A stretch of 64,000 nt of DNA, taken from Algoriphagus hitonicola. Lineage in GTDB: Bacteria > Bacteroidota > Bacteroidia > Cytophagales > Cyclobacteriaceae. Under the pieces are notes generated by a model. That model saw only the letters and a list, made by a program, of their open reading frames with translations, had not been told where the DNA came from and did not search any database. A program made the position numbers and the translations under genes. Shown one piece after another: positions 53,777-62,926 of the stretch (position 1 is its first letter; every line of letters starts with the position of its first letter). Location: positions 1 to 64,000 of the forward strand of contig NZ_FOPC01000005.1 of NCBI RefSeq assembly GCF_900113375.1, written 5' to 3'.

Positions 53777-56755
53777 TTAGAAGTCAATAGTTAAGTGGAA
53801 AAACACCCTTCTCGGCGTTGGATATGGTGCGATGTCGACGTTGTTGGCAACAGCCTGAGCGCCGAATGTTGAGGTCTCTGGGTCATAGCCTTCATAGTCG
53901 GTAAATAGGAATGCGTTGTTGACAGAAGATCCTACCCGGATATTTTGCACTGCAGTTCCAAACCAATCATTGATAGTCGCTTTTGGAATGGTATAGTATA
54001 ATCCAATTTCTCGGACTTTCACAAAGGTGGCATCTTGTACCCATCTTGCTGCATTGTTGTATGGCTCTGGCTCGCGCTGACGACCGTTTGGTATTCCGTC
54101 CCCATTGTCATCATCAAACCAACCGTTAGTAGTACCTCCTCCATCGGTCAGGAATGAGGTCAAGTTGATATTGTCACCACCTTGTCTCCAATCAACTAAA
54201 ACTGAAAGCTCGAGTCCTTTGAAAAGGTTTATGCTATTGAAGAAGGAAAGGTTGAAATCTGGTTGGGAATTACCCCAAATGGTAAATCCTCCCGGAGTGT
54301 CAGGATCAGCTGGTGTACCCACGATGGTAGTCGGAGAGAAGCCCTCTGCATATAGGAAAGTTCCAAGACCAGCTCCAAAGGCTCCGGCAGTATAAGTCGG
54401 AATACCCAATCGGGTCATTTCGATCTCATTTTTCCAGTATAAAATTCTGGAGAACCAGCGGATATTAGATTTTTCGATAATGGTACCAGAAAGCCCCAAT
54501 TCAATCCCTTTGTTTTGAAGCTCAGCCTCATTACTTGGGGTGGTGTTTACACCGGTAGATGGGGAAAGATTTAGATTCTGGAAGTTGTTTTGAGAGTTTT
54601 TGATGTAATAGGTAGCTTCCAAACTCAATCGATTATTGAAGAATCCAGCATCCACACCAAATTCAAGTTCTGTAGCAGTCTCCGGACGGATACTGGTATT
54701 TCCCACTTGGGTAGAAACTACCGAACCTAAAAGACCTCCGATATTTGCACCATTTAATGGAGTAAAGGTCGCGCCGAAAGGCACTGGGCCTGCCGTCTCA
54801 CCGTAAGCTATTCTTGGCTTTAGTTGATTGATGAAGGAAGAATTCCAGAAATCAAAATTGCCCAAATTGATCGCTACGGATGCTCTAGGGAAAGAGTAGA
54901 ACTGATTGGGGTCACCATTCAGACTTGATTTGTCCCATCGAATACCGACGGTTCCGATGATTTTATCTTCGAAATTTGCTTCCTGCTGCAAGAAGACACC
55001 GGCTTCCTGTACTTCAGACATAAATTCCTGATTGATTTGCTGAATGGCAGCTTGAAGTAGGTTTGTTTGACCTGGGACAAGTCCACGACCTCGGTTGAAT
55101 AAGGAGTTTTCATTGAAATCCAATCGCACCAATCCGGCCTGAGAATTCATGTTGACTTTTCCAAGATTCCAATTGTAAACCAAAGCAGCTTGAAAATTGG
55201 TGTTGAAGCTTTCTTGCTTTCCTTTTAATAAGTCGCCCGGATTTGCCTGAGCTCGTTGAAACTGAAGGAATTCAGGAAGGTAAACCATGGTGCGGTTTTG
55301 CAAGAAATCCAATCCACCGGAGAAGGACGCCTTTAGGAAGCTGTTGCTCGTTTGTAGCAGGTCAATATCCAAAGTGAAGGCTTGAATAAAGCGATTCACT
55401 TGGGCATTGTTTATTCCATTATCCGTGACCGCAACTGGATTTTCTGAGAAGTAGGGATTAGTGGGATAGGTTCCGTCTTCGTTTCTCCTCAAATCAAAAT
55501 AATTGGGTACATAGGCAATGCTATATCCAATGGATGCACCACTGTTGTTTTGGTTTCCGGTAAAACCTCGATCCGCATCGGTCTGAATGTAATTTGATGA
55601 AACACCAAATCTGATTTTATCAGAGATTTTATGATCGATATTGGCTCTCACAGAATATCTTTTGAATCCGGTATTTCTTACGGTTCCTTCTTCATCGGAG
55701 ATATTGCCTGATACGAAGAATTTGGTTTTATCATTTCCTCCGGAAACATTGATCCGGGTATTGAGGAGTGTTGCTTGATTGTTGTAAAAATAATCCTCGT
55801 AGTCAATGAAATTCCCGGAAGACTGAGCTGCTCTAAAACGCTCCAGTTCTACAGGTCTTCGTGCTTCGGTAAAGAAGAAATTGATTTTTTCCTCACTCCA
55901 GTCATCTGTTCCCAGTAATCTTAGCGGCTGTGCAAATCCGATATCCTGAGAAAGTGAAACTGTCGTGCGGCCTTCGGCTCCTCTTTTAGTCGTGATGATG
56001 ATTACCCCAGCATTTGCTCGGGTACCGTAAATTGCAGCAGCAGATGGTCCCTTTAGCACTTCGATGGTTTCGATATCGGCAGGATTTAAATCTGCCAATC
56101 GGTTGGCGCCGTCATCCTGATTGCTTCCTCCGGCACCTGATACTGTGGCTCGACCGGTACGCTGAGAGGCATTACTGATGTAAACCCCATCCACAATGAT
56201 CAGTGGCTGTGAGGCTCCGGACAAAGTAGAAATTCCCCGCAATTGGATGGACATTCCACCTCCTGGTGCACCGCCATTGGATCGGATCGTGGCGCCGGCT
56301 ACTTTTCCATAAAGGGCTCCGTCTGTAGTTTGAATTGTTGTCGTTCCGGTCAGATCTTTCGCCGATACCGTTGAGACAGCATTGGCGAGATTACTTCGCT
56401 TGACCGAGGAAGCCAAACCCGTAACCACCACTTCTTCCAAATTGGTGGCATCTTCCCTCAAGGTAATATCAATCCTAGTTAGTGAGGAGGATACCTCCAC
56501 TTCTTTGGAAAGATATCCAATTGAGGATACGACTAAGGTAGCCCCTTCATTAGTTGGGATGTTGAGGGTGAAATTGCCGTCCAAATCCGTCACCGAACCT
56601 GTGGTAGTCCCTTTTACCAGTAAACTGGCTCCAATGAGGGGTTCTCCATTTCTTTCATCCTTTACCGTCCCTGAGACGGTATACTGTGCCCATGCCCATC
56701 CTATGGAACACCATAGGAATAGGAGGGTAAGTGATAGTTTGTAAAATCTGGTCAT
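53777..56755 (-). CDS. SusC/RagA-family TonB-dependent outer-membrane transporter
   Basis: A 992-residue transporter. After the signal peptide (WAWAQ, residue 23) comes a carboxypeptidase-D-regulatory-like domain (YTVSGTVKDERNGEPLIGAS), then the linker EEVVVTG, the plug with IQLRGISTLSGASQPLIIVDGV and GTRANAGVIIITTKRG, and the 22-strand beta barrel that ends in an aromatic residue (LTIDF). With SusD it imports a glycan, peptide or other oligomer. The 56756-56990 gap should contain its promoter; I see no other gene there. Confidence 0.95.
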   Translation of the reverse strand: MTRFYKLSLTLLFLWCSIGWAWAQYTVSGTVKDERNGEPLIGASLLVKGTTTGSVTDLDGNFTLNIPTNEGATLVVSSIGYLSKEVEVSSSLTRIDITLREDATNLEEVVVTGLASSVKRSNLANAVSTVSAKDLTGTTTIQTTDGALYGKVAGATIRSNGGAPGGGMSIQLRGISTLSGASQPLIIVDGVYISNASQRTGRATVSGAGGSNQDDGANRLADLNPADIETIEVLKGPSAAAIYGTRANAGVIIITTKRGAEGRTTVSLSQDIGFAQPLRLLGTDDWSEEKINFFFTEARRPVELERFRAAQSSGNFIDYEDYFYNNQATLLNTRINVSGGNDKTKFFVSGNISDEEGTVRNTGFKRYSVRANIDHKISDKIRFGVSSNYIQTDADRGFTGNQNNSGASIGYSIAYVPNYFDLRRNEDGTYPTNPYFSENPVAVTDNGINNAQVNRFIQAFTLDIDLLQTSNSFLKASFSGGLDFLQNRTMVYLPEFLQFQRAQANPGDLLKGKQESFNTNFQAALVYNWNLGKVNMNSQAGLVRLDFNENSLFNRGRGLVPGQTNLLQAAIQQINQEFMSEVQEAGVFLQQEANFEDKIIGTVGIRWDKSSLNGDPNQFYSFPRASVAINLGNFDFWNSSFINQLKPRIAYGETAGPVPFGATFTPLNGANIGGLLGSVVSTQVGNTSIRPETATELEFGVDAGFFNNRLSLEATYYIKNSQNNFQNLNLSPSTGVNTTPSNEAELQNKGIELGLSGTIIEKSNIRWFSRILYWKNEIEMTRLGIPTYTAGAFGAGLGTFLYAEGFSPTTIVGTPADPDTPGGFTIWGNSQPDFNLSFFNSINLFKGLELSVLVDWRQGGDNINLTSFLTDGGGTTNGWFDDDNGDGIPNGRQREPEPYNNAARWVQDATFVKVREIGLYYTIPKATINDWFGTAVQNIRVGSSVNNAFLFTDYEGYDPETSTFGAQAVANNVDIAPYPTPRRVFFHLTIDF

Positions 56756-56994
56756 ATTGTTTGATTTAATTTATGACCATAATTTCTAAAAAATCTATCA
56801 TATTCCAATTTAAATTTTAAAGATCTAAGTTAAAAATGATATGAATGGACCTAAACAGCCTTTTATTGTCACTTTATCTTTTAAAAACATTACTTTTTGG
56901 GTAATTATTGCGGTAATAAAACTTTTCGAACAATTTCCTTTCGTTCCATCTAATCAATATTTTTAGAATTCAACTTGAAAACCCACCAACAAAA

Positions 56995-57020
56995 AAAGAC
57001 CGACATGGCTGCCGGTCTTT
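56995..57020 (-). terminator. Terminator of the CocE-type hydrolase gene
   Basis: On the minus strand AAAGACCG pairs with CGGTCTTT and a T run follows (A run 56991-56997 on the plus strand). It lies 26 bases beyond the gene's stop codon. Confidence 0.8.
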
Positions 57021-57045
57021 ATCCTATTTTTTTAATACTTACTCA

Positions 57046-58935
57046 TTATTTCTCAATTATAGGCAAGACTATTCGACTGGGATGAATGCCTCCATGATGA
57101 ATGGAATTGGTCGCGATTTTAGCTTCAGTTTCATCGTAATTATTTCCACCGGTATTCAGGTTTCGATCAAAACGTGGGAAATTCGAACTGCTGACTTCGA
57201 TGCGGATGCGATGTCCTTTCTCAAAATAATTGGAAGTACTCATCGGAGTCATTTTGATTTCATAGACTTTGCCATCTTCCATCCAGACTTCTTTGTCGTA
57301 GCCTTCACGATAGCGTACGCGCTGAATGGTTTCGTCCAAATTATAAGCTTTGCCATCAGGATAGACATCAATCAGTTTGATGGTGACATCGGTATCCTTG
57401 ACATCTGATGAAAGGTAAAGGTAGCTCTCTATAAATCCGGAAACCTCAACTCCTTCTTCCAAGGGCTCTGAGGTATAGACCAAAATATCATCCCTGAGTT
57501 CCATTTCGCTTTGATCAAAGGCTCCGCCTTGCACAGCATTTCCTGTACAGCAGACATTTCCTCCGTAGGAATTGACCGGATTCATCGGATCATATTTAAA
57601 GGTGTCCTTCGCTTCCGATTTTGGCTTTTTTTCAATTAGTTTTCCATCCCCATTTCGAGTATTGGCACTGCCCTCAGAATCTAGGTAAAACTCGGTCATT
57701 TTTGCCTCAGCAGGCGGCCACACATCAGAAGATTGCCATTCATTCGTCCCCATGGTGAAATAGGTGACTTTTGGCATTTCGTCAATTGTACTGCTTTCTT
57801 CACCTTTTAGCCATTTGTCAAACCAAGCCGTGATGACCTCGTCATAGTTCCAACGGGCATCACCTACGCTTCGCTCTCCGATGATAGTGTTTTCGGTAGC
57901 ACGGGTGTAGGAGCAGTGAAGCACCGGTGCGATGACCAGGTACTGATTGTCCCGTGCCATTTGGCTGATGGCATTTTCCCGAGCATGATTATAGAGTGCA
58001 ATATTGGGAGATGAGGAGACATCGTACCAAGACACAAACCACATACTCGGCTTGTCAAATGGCATATCGTCATGATAAAGTCCGCCCTGATACCAGCGAG
58101 GATCATTAGGTTTGCGGGTGATCATTTCTTCGTAGATTCCCTTCGGCCCGTTTTGATTTTTGATAATATCCTGTACCGGTAAATGCGCCAAGCCGTCTTT
58201 CCAGTCTACTCTTGGATACCTTGGTGCCATATCATAAAATCGCTGCAATCTGAGTAAATCCTCTTGCCCGATTCCGTCAGGTAATTTAGGCGCCATTGGA
58301 TCATGCTGGGTGCTGTAAAGCCAAGCCGTAAAAAGCATCTGTCCAGCACCTCCTCGGTACCAGTTCCCTTGCTCGACAAATTCGCCGATTTTACCCACTC
58401 CGGCTCCATAGCCCTGAGGCACTAATGCTGCCAAAGCAGGGTGATCGAGGGAAGCAGCAGCCATTTGCCATTCGGCAGTGGAGGAGCAGCCTAATAAACC
58501 GATTTTGCCATTGCTCCAAGCCTGGTTTTGCATCCAGTCAAAAGCATCATAACTATCCGTCACCGGCGTGCCGAGAATATCCCATTCCCCTTCGGAAAAG
58601 AATCTTCCTCGCTCGTTTTGAACGACGTAGGCATAGCCTTTTTTGACCCAGTCCAGTGCACTCTGCATGGTTCTGGTGCGCAATTCTCCATCTCCGTACG
58701 TGTTGAAATTGTAAGGAGTTCTCGAAAAGACGATGGGGACTTTTTCGTCGGTTTTGGGACGGTAGATATCTGTTGCCAGGCGATTTCCATCACGCATCGG
58801 CATCATGACTTTTTGGTCGATGATGGCGATTTCGTCGAGTTGCTCCAAAATCGACTTTTCCTGTGCAAATCCTTCGATTTGGAGGAAAATCAGTAGCGAA
58901 AGAGCAAAGAATTTTAAGGTTTGTGTTTTTATCAT
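57046..58935 (-). CDS. CocE/NonD-family exported hydrolase (X-Pro dipeptidyl-peptidase S15 type)
   Basis: A 629-residue protein with a signal peptide (cleavage near EGFAQ, residue 25). The alpha/beta hydrolase domain shows [23 protein letters not shown], an unusual nucleophile region [12 protein letters not shown] near residue 150, and a catalytic histidine near HCSYTR. The C-terminal jelly-roll domain ([30 protein letters not shown]) is characteristic of CocE and X-Pro peptidases. It probably cleaves an ester, amide or proline peptide outside the cytoplasm. It lies directly upstream of susC on the same strand but has its own terminator. Confidence 0.9.
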   Translation of the reverse strand: MIKTQTLKFFALSLLIFLQIEGFAQEKSILEQLDEIAIIDQKVMMPMRDGNRLATDIYRPKTDEKVPIVFSRTPYNFNTYGDGELRTRTMQSALDWVKKGYAYVVQNERGRFFSEGEWDILGTPVTDSYDAFDWMQNQAWSNGKIGLLGCSSTAEWQMAAASLDHPALAALVPQGYGAGVGKIGEFVEQGNWYRGGAGQMLFTAWLYSTQHDPMAPKLPDGIGQEDLLRLQRFYDMAPRYPRVDWKDGLAHLPVQDIIKNQNGPKGIYEEMITRKPNDPRWYQGGLYHDDMPFDKPSMWFVSWYDVSSSPNIALYNHARENAISQMARDNQYLVIAPVLHCSYTRATENTIIGERSVGDARWNYDEVITAWFDKWLKGEESSTIDEMPKVTYFTMGTNEWQSSDVWPPAEAKMTEFYLDSEGSANTRNGDGKLIEKKPKSEAKDTFKYDPMNPVNSYGGNVCCTGNAVQGGAFDQSEMELRDDILVYTSEPLEEGVEVSGFIESYLYLSSDVKDTDVTIKLIDVYPDGKAYNLDETIQRVRYREGYDKEVWMEDGKVYEIKMTPMSTSNYFEKGHRIRIEVSSSNFPRFDRNLNTGGNNYDETEAKIATNSIHHGGIHPSRIVLPIIEK

Positions 58936-59143
58936 AGTTCAAGCAATTAATTGTGTTAAGATAAAAATTGCCTTTGAATTTTTAGTCTCAAGAATGATGA
59001 ATGGTTGGGTTTTGCTCAGAAATAATTTGGTTCAAAAAAGTCAAAACTTGCATTCCATTGAAAATGAACCTAGTTAGGGAGTTAAATTTCTCCTTTCTCA
59101 GGAATAGTCCTGTGCTTTGCTTTCGAATTCCTCATTAAAGGCT

Positions 59144-59151
59144 AAATTTGC
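59144..59151 (+). promoter_or_regulatory. -7 box of the fumarylacetoacetase promoter
   Basis: TAAATTTG matches TAnnTTTG and lies 18 bases before the start codon. A TTTG 23 bases further upstream is slightly too far for an ideal -33 element. The rest of the gap 58936-59143 shows no gene. Confidence 0.45.
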
Positions 59152-59169
59152 GATTCAATAATTTTTACC

Positions 59170-60441
59170 ATGAGTGATAGCAAGACAAACACCCTGGAAA
59201 CTTGGGTGGAAGTGCCCAAAAGTTCTGATTTCACAATTTACAATCTTCCTTTTGGGGTTTTCAAAAATAAGCGATTGAGTCCACGGGTAGGAATAGCCAT
59301 TGGCGACAAAATCGTGGATTTAAGTATCTTGGATCAGGAGGGTTTCTTTTCGGATATGTTTTTGCCCGAAGGGATTTTTCTTACCGATTCACTCAATGAG
59401 CTGATCGGACTGGGGAAAATCCAAACCAAAAAAATCCGGGAGCGTGTGCAGGATTTGCTTTTGGCAGACAATGAAAAGCTTCGGGATCATTCTATCCGGG
59501 GCAAGGTCATGGTCAATCGAAAAGAAGCAGAGATGCTTCTTCCTGTCAAAATTGGCGATTACACAGATTTTTATAGCTCTATGGAGCATGCAACTAATGT
59601 GGGCAAGATGTTTCGGGATCCAGAAAATGCGCTGCTTCCCAATTGGAAGCATTTACCCGTTGGCTATCACGGCCGGGCATCTTCGATCATTCCATCTGGA
59701 GTGAATATTCATCGCCCAAAGGGACAATTTAAAGATCCCGATATGGAGACCCCGGGTTTTGGGCCTAGCAGGAAATTGGATTTTGAATTGGAACTGGCCT
59801 TTATTACGGGTAAATCCACAAAGCTGGGAGATTCGATTTCTACCGAAGAAGCCGAGGATTATATTTTCGGATTTGTGCTATTTAATGATTGGTCGGCACG
59901 AGACATTCAGGCTTGGGAGTATGTGCCACTAGGTCCATTTCTTGGAAAAAGTTTTGCTTCCTCCATATCTCCATGGATCGTGACGATGGAAGCTTTGGAG
60001 CATTTTCGCGTAGCGGGACCTAAGCAGGACCCGGAGGTTTTGCCTTATTTGCAATGTGAAAAAGCACATGGTTTTGATCTCCAATTAGAGGCTTATATCC
60101 AACCGGAAGGGGTGAAACAAGCCACCAAAGTCTGTACCTCTAATTTCAAATACATGTATTGGAATATAGCTCAGCAACTCGCGCATCACACGGTCAACGG
60201 ATGCAATATCAATGTAGGCGATATGATGGCCTCAGGAACGATTTCCGGACCGACCGAAGACTCCTTTGGATCCATGCTGGAGTTGAGCTGGAAAGGCACC
60301 AAACCTATCAAACTCGATACCGGGGAAGAGCGGAAATTTATCGAAGATGGAGATACGGTGATTTTAAAAGGTTTTGGTGAAAAAGACGGAATCCGCGTAG
60401 GGTTTGGTGAAGTGAAAGGAAAAGTATTGCCGGCAAAGTAA
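59170..60441 (+). CDS. fahA: Fumarylacetoacetase
   Basis: A 423-residue enzyme of tyrosine breakdown that hydrolyses fumarylacetoacetate. The N-terminal domain (NLPFGVFKN, RVGIAIGDKIVDL) is followed by the catalytic beta-roll domain with DFYSSMEHATNVGKMFR, LPVGYHGRASSI, DFELELAFITG and LFNDWSARDIQAWEYVPLGPFLGKSF. The length matches the eukaryote-like FAH type, not the short FAH-domain isomerases. Other genes of the pathway (hmgA, hppD) are not in the window. Confidence 0.96.
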   Translation: MSDSKTNTLETWVEVPKSSDFTIYNLPFGVFKNKRLSPRVGIAIGDKIVDLSILDQEGFFSDMFLPEGIFLTDSLNELIGLGKIQTKKIRERVQDLLLADNEKLRDHSIRGKVMVNRKEAEMLLPVKIGDYTDFYSSMEHATNVGKMFRDPENALLPNWKHLPVGYHGRASSIIPSGVNIHRPKGQFKDPDMETPGFGPSRKLDFELELAFITGKSTKLGDSISTEEAEDYIFGFVLFNDWSARDIQAWEYVPLGPFLGKSFASSISPWIVTMEALEHFRVAGPKQDPEVLPYLQCEKAHGFDLQLEAYIQPEGVKQATKVCTSNFKYMYWNIAQQLAHHTVNGCNINVGDMMASGTISGPTEDSFGSMLELSWKGTKPIKLDTGEERKFIEDGDTVILKGFGEKDGIRVGFGEVKGKVLPAK

Positions 60442-60461
60442 TCCTTGAGTAAAAAGAGAAT

Positions 60462-60489
60462 AAAAAAACCGGCAATCGCCGGTTTTTTT
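60462..60489. terminator. Bidirectional terminator between fahA and the GDPD gene
   Basis: AAAAAAACCGGC (60462-60473), loop AATC, GCCGGTTTTTTT (60478-60489): a perfect 12-bp stem with T runs on both strands, set between two convergent genes. Confidence 0.9.
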
Positions 60490-60511
60490 GGTTTGGGTCG
60501 GTGGTTAATTT

Positions 60512-61303
60512 TTACTTGTTATTTTTTATTAGTTCAAGGAGCAATTCGGGCTCATCAGTCGTGATGAAATCCACTCCTTGGTCCAAAAGCCACTTCATGT
60601 CTTCGGGATCATTGACAGTCCAGGCGTTGGTAGTCAAGCCTAATTCTTTGGCTTCCTTTATCCAGTTGGATTTTAGTTTTAGCAATCGGATATTATAGTC
60701 AAAACCGAAAAACCCTGCTTCTTTTAGTTCGACTGGAGATTTGTCTCCGGTGAGGTAAGCAACATTGGCGTCAGGGTCGGTTTCTATGGCCTTTAATCCA
60801 CCTTCATAGCTAAAGGTAATGTAGTCCACCCATTTTTGGGCTTGAAGCTGATGAACCATGTTGACGACTGCTTCTCCGATTTTTTTACTCCGCTCCACAC
60901 TGATGTCCGAGGGCTTGAATTCTAAGATAAGCTTTGTCTTATTTTGCTTCATCCCTTCCTGGAGGTATTCTTCAAGTGTCGGCAATTTTTCGCCATTGGG
61001 ATGCTTTTTGGTCAATAGTGTCTTGTATGATACATGCTCGATTTCCAAACCCTCAAAATCTGCATCGTGATTGACTACCAATACCTCGTCTGCGGTCATC
61101 CAAACGTCAAACTCCGTCCCTTCGCAGCCGAGTCGAATAGCTTCCTTTAGCGAAGCAATGGAGTTTTGGGGATGGCTTTGTGCCTTCCAAGCCCCGCGGT
61201 GAGCGATAACTTTGTTTTTGAGAAAGTTGTCCTGGGCTAAAACTATCGAACTGAGAAACAACATGAGAATTGATGCGGTAAGAGATCGCAGCATAGGAAT
61301 CAA
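60512..61303 (-). CDS. Exported glycerophosphodiester phosphodiesterase family protein
   Basis: A 263-residue protein with a signal peptide (cleavage near VLAQD). The GDPD barrel motifs are clear: VIAHRGAWKAQSHPQNSIASLKEAI, then the metal-binding GTEFDVWMTADEVLVVNHD, PTLEEYL and LILEFKP. The C-terminal NAWTVNDPEDMKWLLDQGVDFITTDEPE completes the fold. It splits glycerophosphodiesters to glycerol-3-phosphate and an alcohol in the periplasm. Confidence 0.93.
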   Translation of the reverse strand: MIPMLRSLTASILMLFLSSIVLAQDNFLKNKVIAHRGAWKAQSHPQNSIASLKEAIRLGCEGTEFDVWMTADEVLVVNHDADFEGLEIEHVSYKTLLTKKHPNGEKLPTLEEYLQEGMKQNKTKLILEFKPSDISVERSKKIGEAVVNMVHQLQAQKWVDYITFSYEGGLKAIETDPDANVAYLTGDKSPVELKEAGFFGFDYNIRLLKLKSNWIKEAKELGLTTNAWTVNDPEDMKWLLDQGVDFITTDEPELLLELIKNNK

Positions 61304-61396
61304 AGTTTAAATGTTAGCTAAAAGTATCAATTCTAATCCTTTTCTAATCCAATGATATCAAAATTCACAGAAAAATGATCTTGAGTTGATCTTTAC

Positions 61397-61504
61397 TCAC
61401 TCTTTTTTCTTCCCTTTCATTTTGTAAATTAAGTAGCCGATACCGATCAGAAAATGCAATCCTAGTACAGATACGATCAATATAATTAAAGCCTTATCAC
61501 CCAT
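61397..61504 (-). CDS. Small single-helix membrane protein downstream of the exported flavodoxin
   Basis: A 35-codon frame from ATG at 61504 to TGA at 61399-61397, starting MGDKALIILIVSVLGLHFL. One hydrophobic helix (residues 5-29) is followed by a strongly basic tail (KMKGKKKE), the positive-inside pattern. It begins 14 bases after the flavodoxin stop on the same strand, so the pair is probably co-transcribed. Function unknown; the hydrophobic core and basic end argue against chance. Confidence 0.6.
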   Translation of the reverse strand: MGDKALIILIVSVLGLHFLIGIGYLIYKMKGKKKE

Positions 61505-61518
61505 TTGCTTGTATAAAA

Positions 61519-62070
61519 TTAATGGACTTTTTTGACCCATTGAGCGACGCGAATGCCCAGCCCTTTTGCTTTTTCCAAAAAAAGCGGATCCACTCCTTCA
61601 AACGGACCTTCATCTGTGATGGCCGATGCCCCAAATGCAGCTTCAACTTTATCTCCACCGATAATCAACATCCCGTGAATCAACATGGCGCGGTGAATGC
61701 TATGAAGGACGGATTCTTCTCCGATTGAAATTCCCCCTCCGCTGGAAAAAGCCGCACCGATTTTGTCTTTCAGCGGTCGGTCTTCAAAGGGCCATGAATT
61801 GATAAATTCAAGGATAGCCGGTGCTGGATTTCCATTGTAAACCGGGGAACCCACGATAATGGCATTTGCATTTACTAAATCTTCCAAATTGACTTCATCG
61901 ATGCATTTGAGAAGCACATTTATATTTTGGGATGTGACACCCTCTGCGATTGCCTCAGCTAGCAGACGGGTATTACCTGATAGGCTATAATAGGTGACCA
62001 AAACAGTCCCTTGGCAAAATCCATAAATGGGCAGAATTAACATCAAAAAGAAGATAAACAGTCTTTTCAT
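61519..62070 (-). CDS. Flavodoxin-family protein with signal peptide
   Basis: About 183 residues from the ATG at 62070. A hydrophobic leader (MKRLFIFFLMLILPIYGFCQG) directly precedes the flavodoxin fold: TVLVTYYSLSGNTRLLAEAIAEG is the FMN phosphate loop, and AIIVGSPVYNGNPAPAILEFI and AAFSSGGGISIGEES follow. Flavodoxins are normally cytoplasmic; this one appears to be exported or membrane-anchored. The long upstream extension of the frame lacks homology and is excluded. It diverges from a flavin reductase gene across 113 bases. Confidence 0.88.
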   Translation of the reverse strand: MKRLFIFFLMLILPIYGFCQGTVLVTYYSLSGNTRLLAEAIAEGVTSQNINVLLKCIDEVNLEDLVNANAIIVGSPVYNGNPAPAILEFINSWPFEDRPLKDKIGAAFSSGGGISIGEESVLHSIHRAMLIHGMLIIGGDKVEAAFGASAITDEGPFEGVDPLFLEKAKGLGIRVAQWVKKVH

Positions 62071-62183
62071 TTGAGATTTTTGATTTTGACCAATGATCAT
62101 TTGGCGGGATATTGAGTTTTTGTCTTTGGTTTGAACAAAAGTAATCTGATTCGTATTTTTAAGTAAACCAAACCACAAATTTT

Positions 62184-62849
62184 ATGGCAGATACTGTTAA
62201 GATTTTAGATATTCTTTCCTTAACTCATGACGTGAAGCAGTTCACCGTCGAAAAACCTAAGGGTTATCAATTTATCCCTGGTCAAGCGACTGAGGTGGCA
62301 ATCAATAAGGAGGGATGGACTGAAGAGAAAAGACCATTTACTTTTACGAGCCTTCCCGGCGACGATCATCTGGAATTCGTCATCAAATCCTATCTCGATC
62401 ACGATGGAGTGACCAAGCAAATTGCCAATTTGGTGCCTGGAGATGAGTTTATAATTGATGATTCTTGGGGGGCGATTCAATACCACGGTCGTGGAGTGTT
62501 TATTGCCGGGGGGGCAGGCGTGACCCCTTTTATTTCCATTTTGAGGGATTTGAAAGCAAAAGGAGAATTAGAGGGTAATAAATTAATCTTTGCCAACAAG
62601 ACAAGAAAAGATGTCATTTTGGAAGCGTACTTCCATGAGCTTCTTGGGGATGACTTTATTTCAATTCTGGATCAGGAAAATCTTGAGGGACATGAAAAAG
62701 GCCGGGTGACGATGGAGTTTTTGAAGGAAAAAGTCGAAGATTTTTCTCAGGAATTCTACGTTTGCGGACCCGATCCGATGATTAAGGCCGTTTCTTCAGC
62801 CTTGGAAAACCTTGGTGCCAGCCCGGATGCAATCGTTTTTGAAAAGTGA
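62184..62849 (+). CDS. FAD/NAD(P)-binding ferredoxin/flavodoxin reductase-type protein
   Basis: A 221-residue reductase of the FNR fold without a ferredoxin domain. The FAD-binding block is KRPFTFTSLPGDDHLEF, the pyrophosphate loop is GVFIAGGAGVTPFISILRDL, and the C-terminal NAD(P) site is EFYVCGPDPMIKAV. It is cytoplasmic. It could pass electrons to a flavodoxin or another carrier. The divergent exported flavodoxin is the obvious neighbour, but they would be on opposite sides of the membrane. Confidence 0.9.
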   Translation: MADTVKILDILSLTHDVKQFTVEKPKGYQFIPGQATEVAINKEGWTEEKRPFTFTSLPGDDHLEFVIKSYLDHDGVTKQIANLVPGDEFIIDDSWGAIQYHGRGVFIAGGAGVTPFISILRDLKAKGELEGNKLIFANKTRKDVILEAYFHELLGDDFISILDQENLEGHEKGRVTMEFLKEKVEDFSQEFYVCGPDPMIKAVSSALENLGASPDAIVFEK

Positions 62850-62871
62850 AAATGTGAATGATGGATGTATG

Positions 62872-62909
62872 AAAAAAGCCAACTTCTTTTTCGGGAAGTT
62901 GGCTTTTTT
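62872..62909. terminator. Bidirectional terminator between reductase and isomerase-like genes
   Basis: AAAAAAGCCAACTTC pairs with GAAGTTGGCTTTTTT around a short TTTTTCGG loop, giving a 15-bp stem between two convergent genes. Confidence 0.9.
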
Positions 62910-62926
62910 ATTCTACTCACTGAAAA

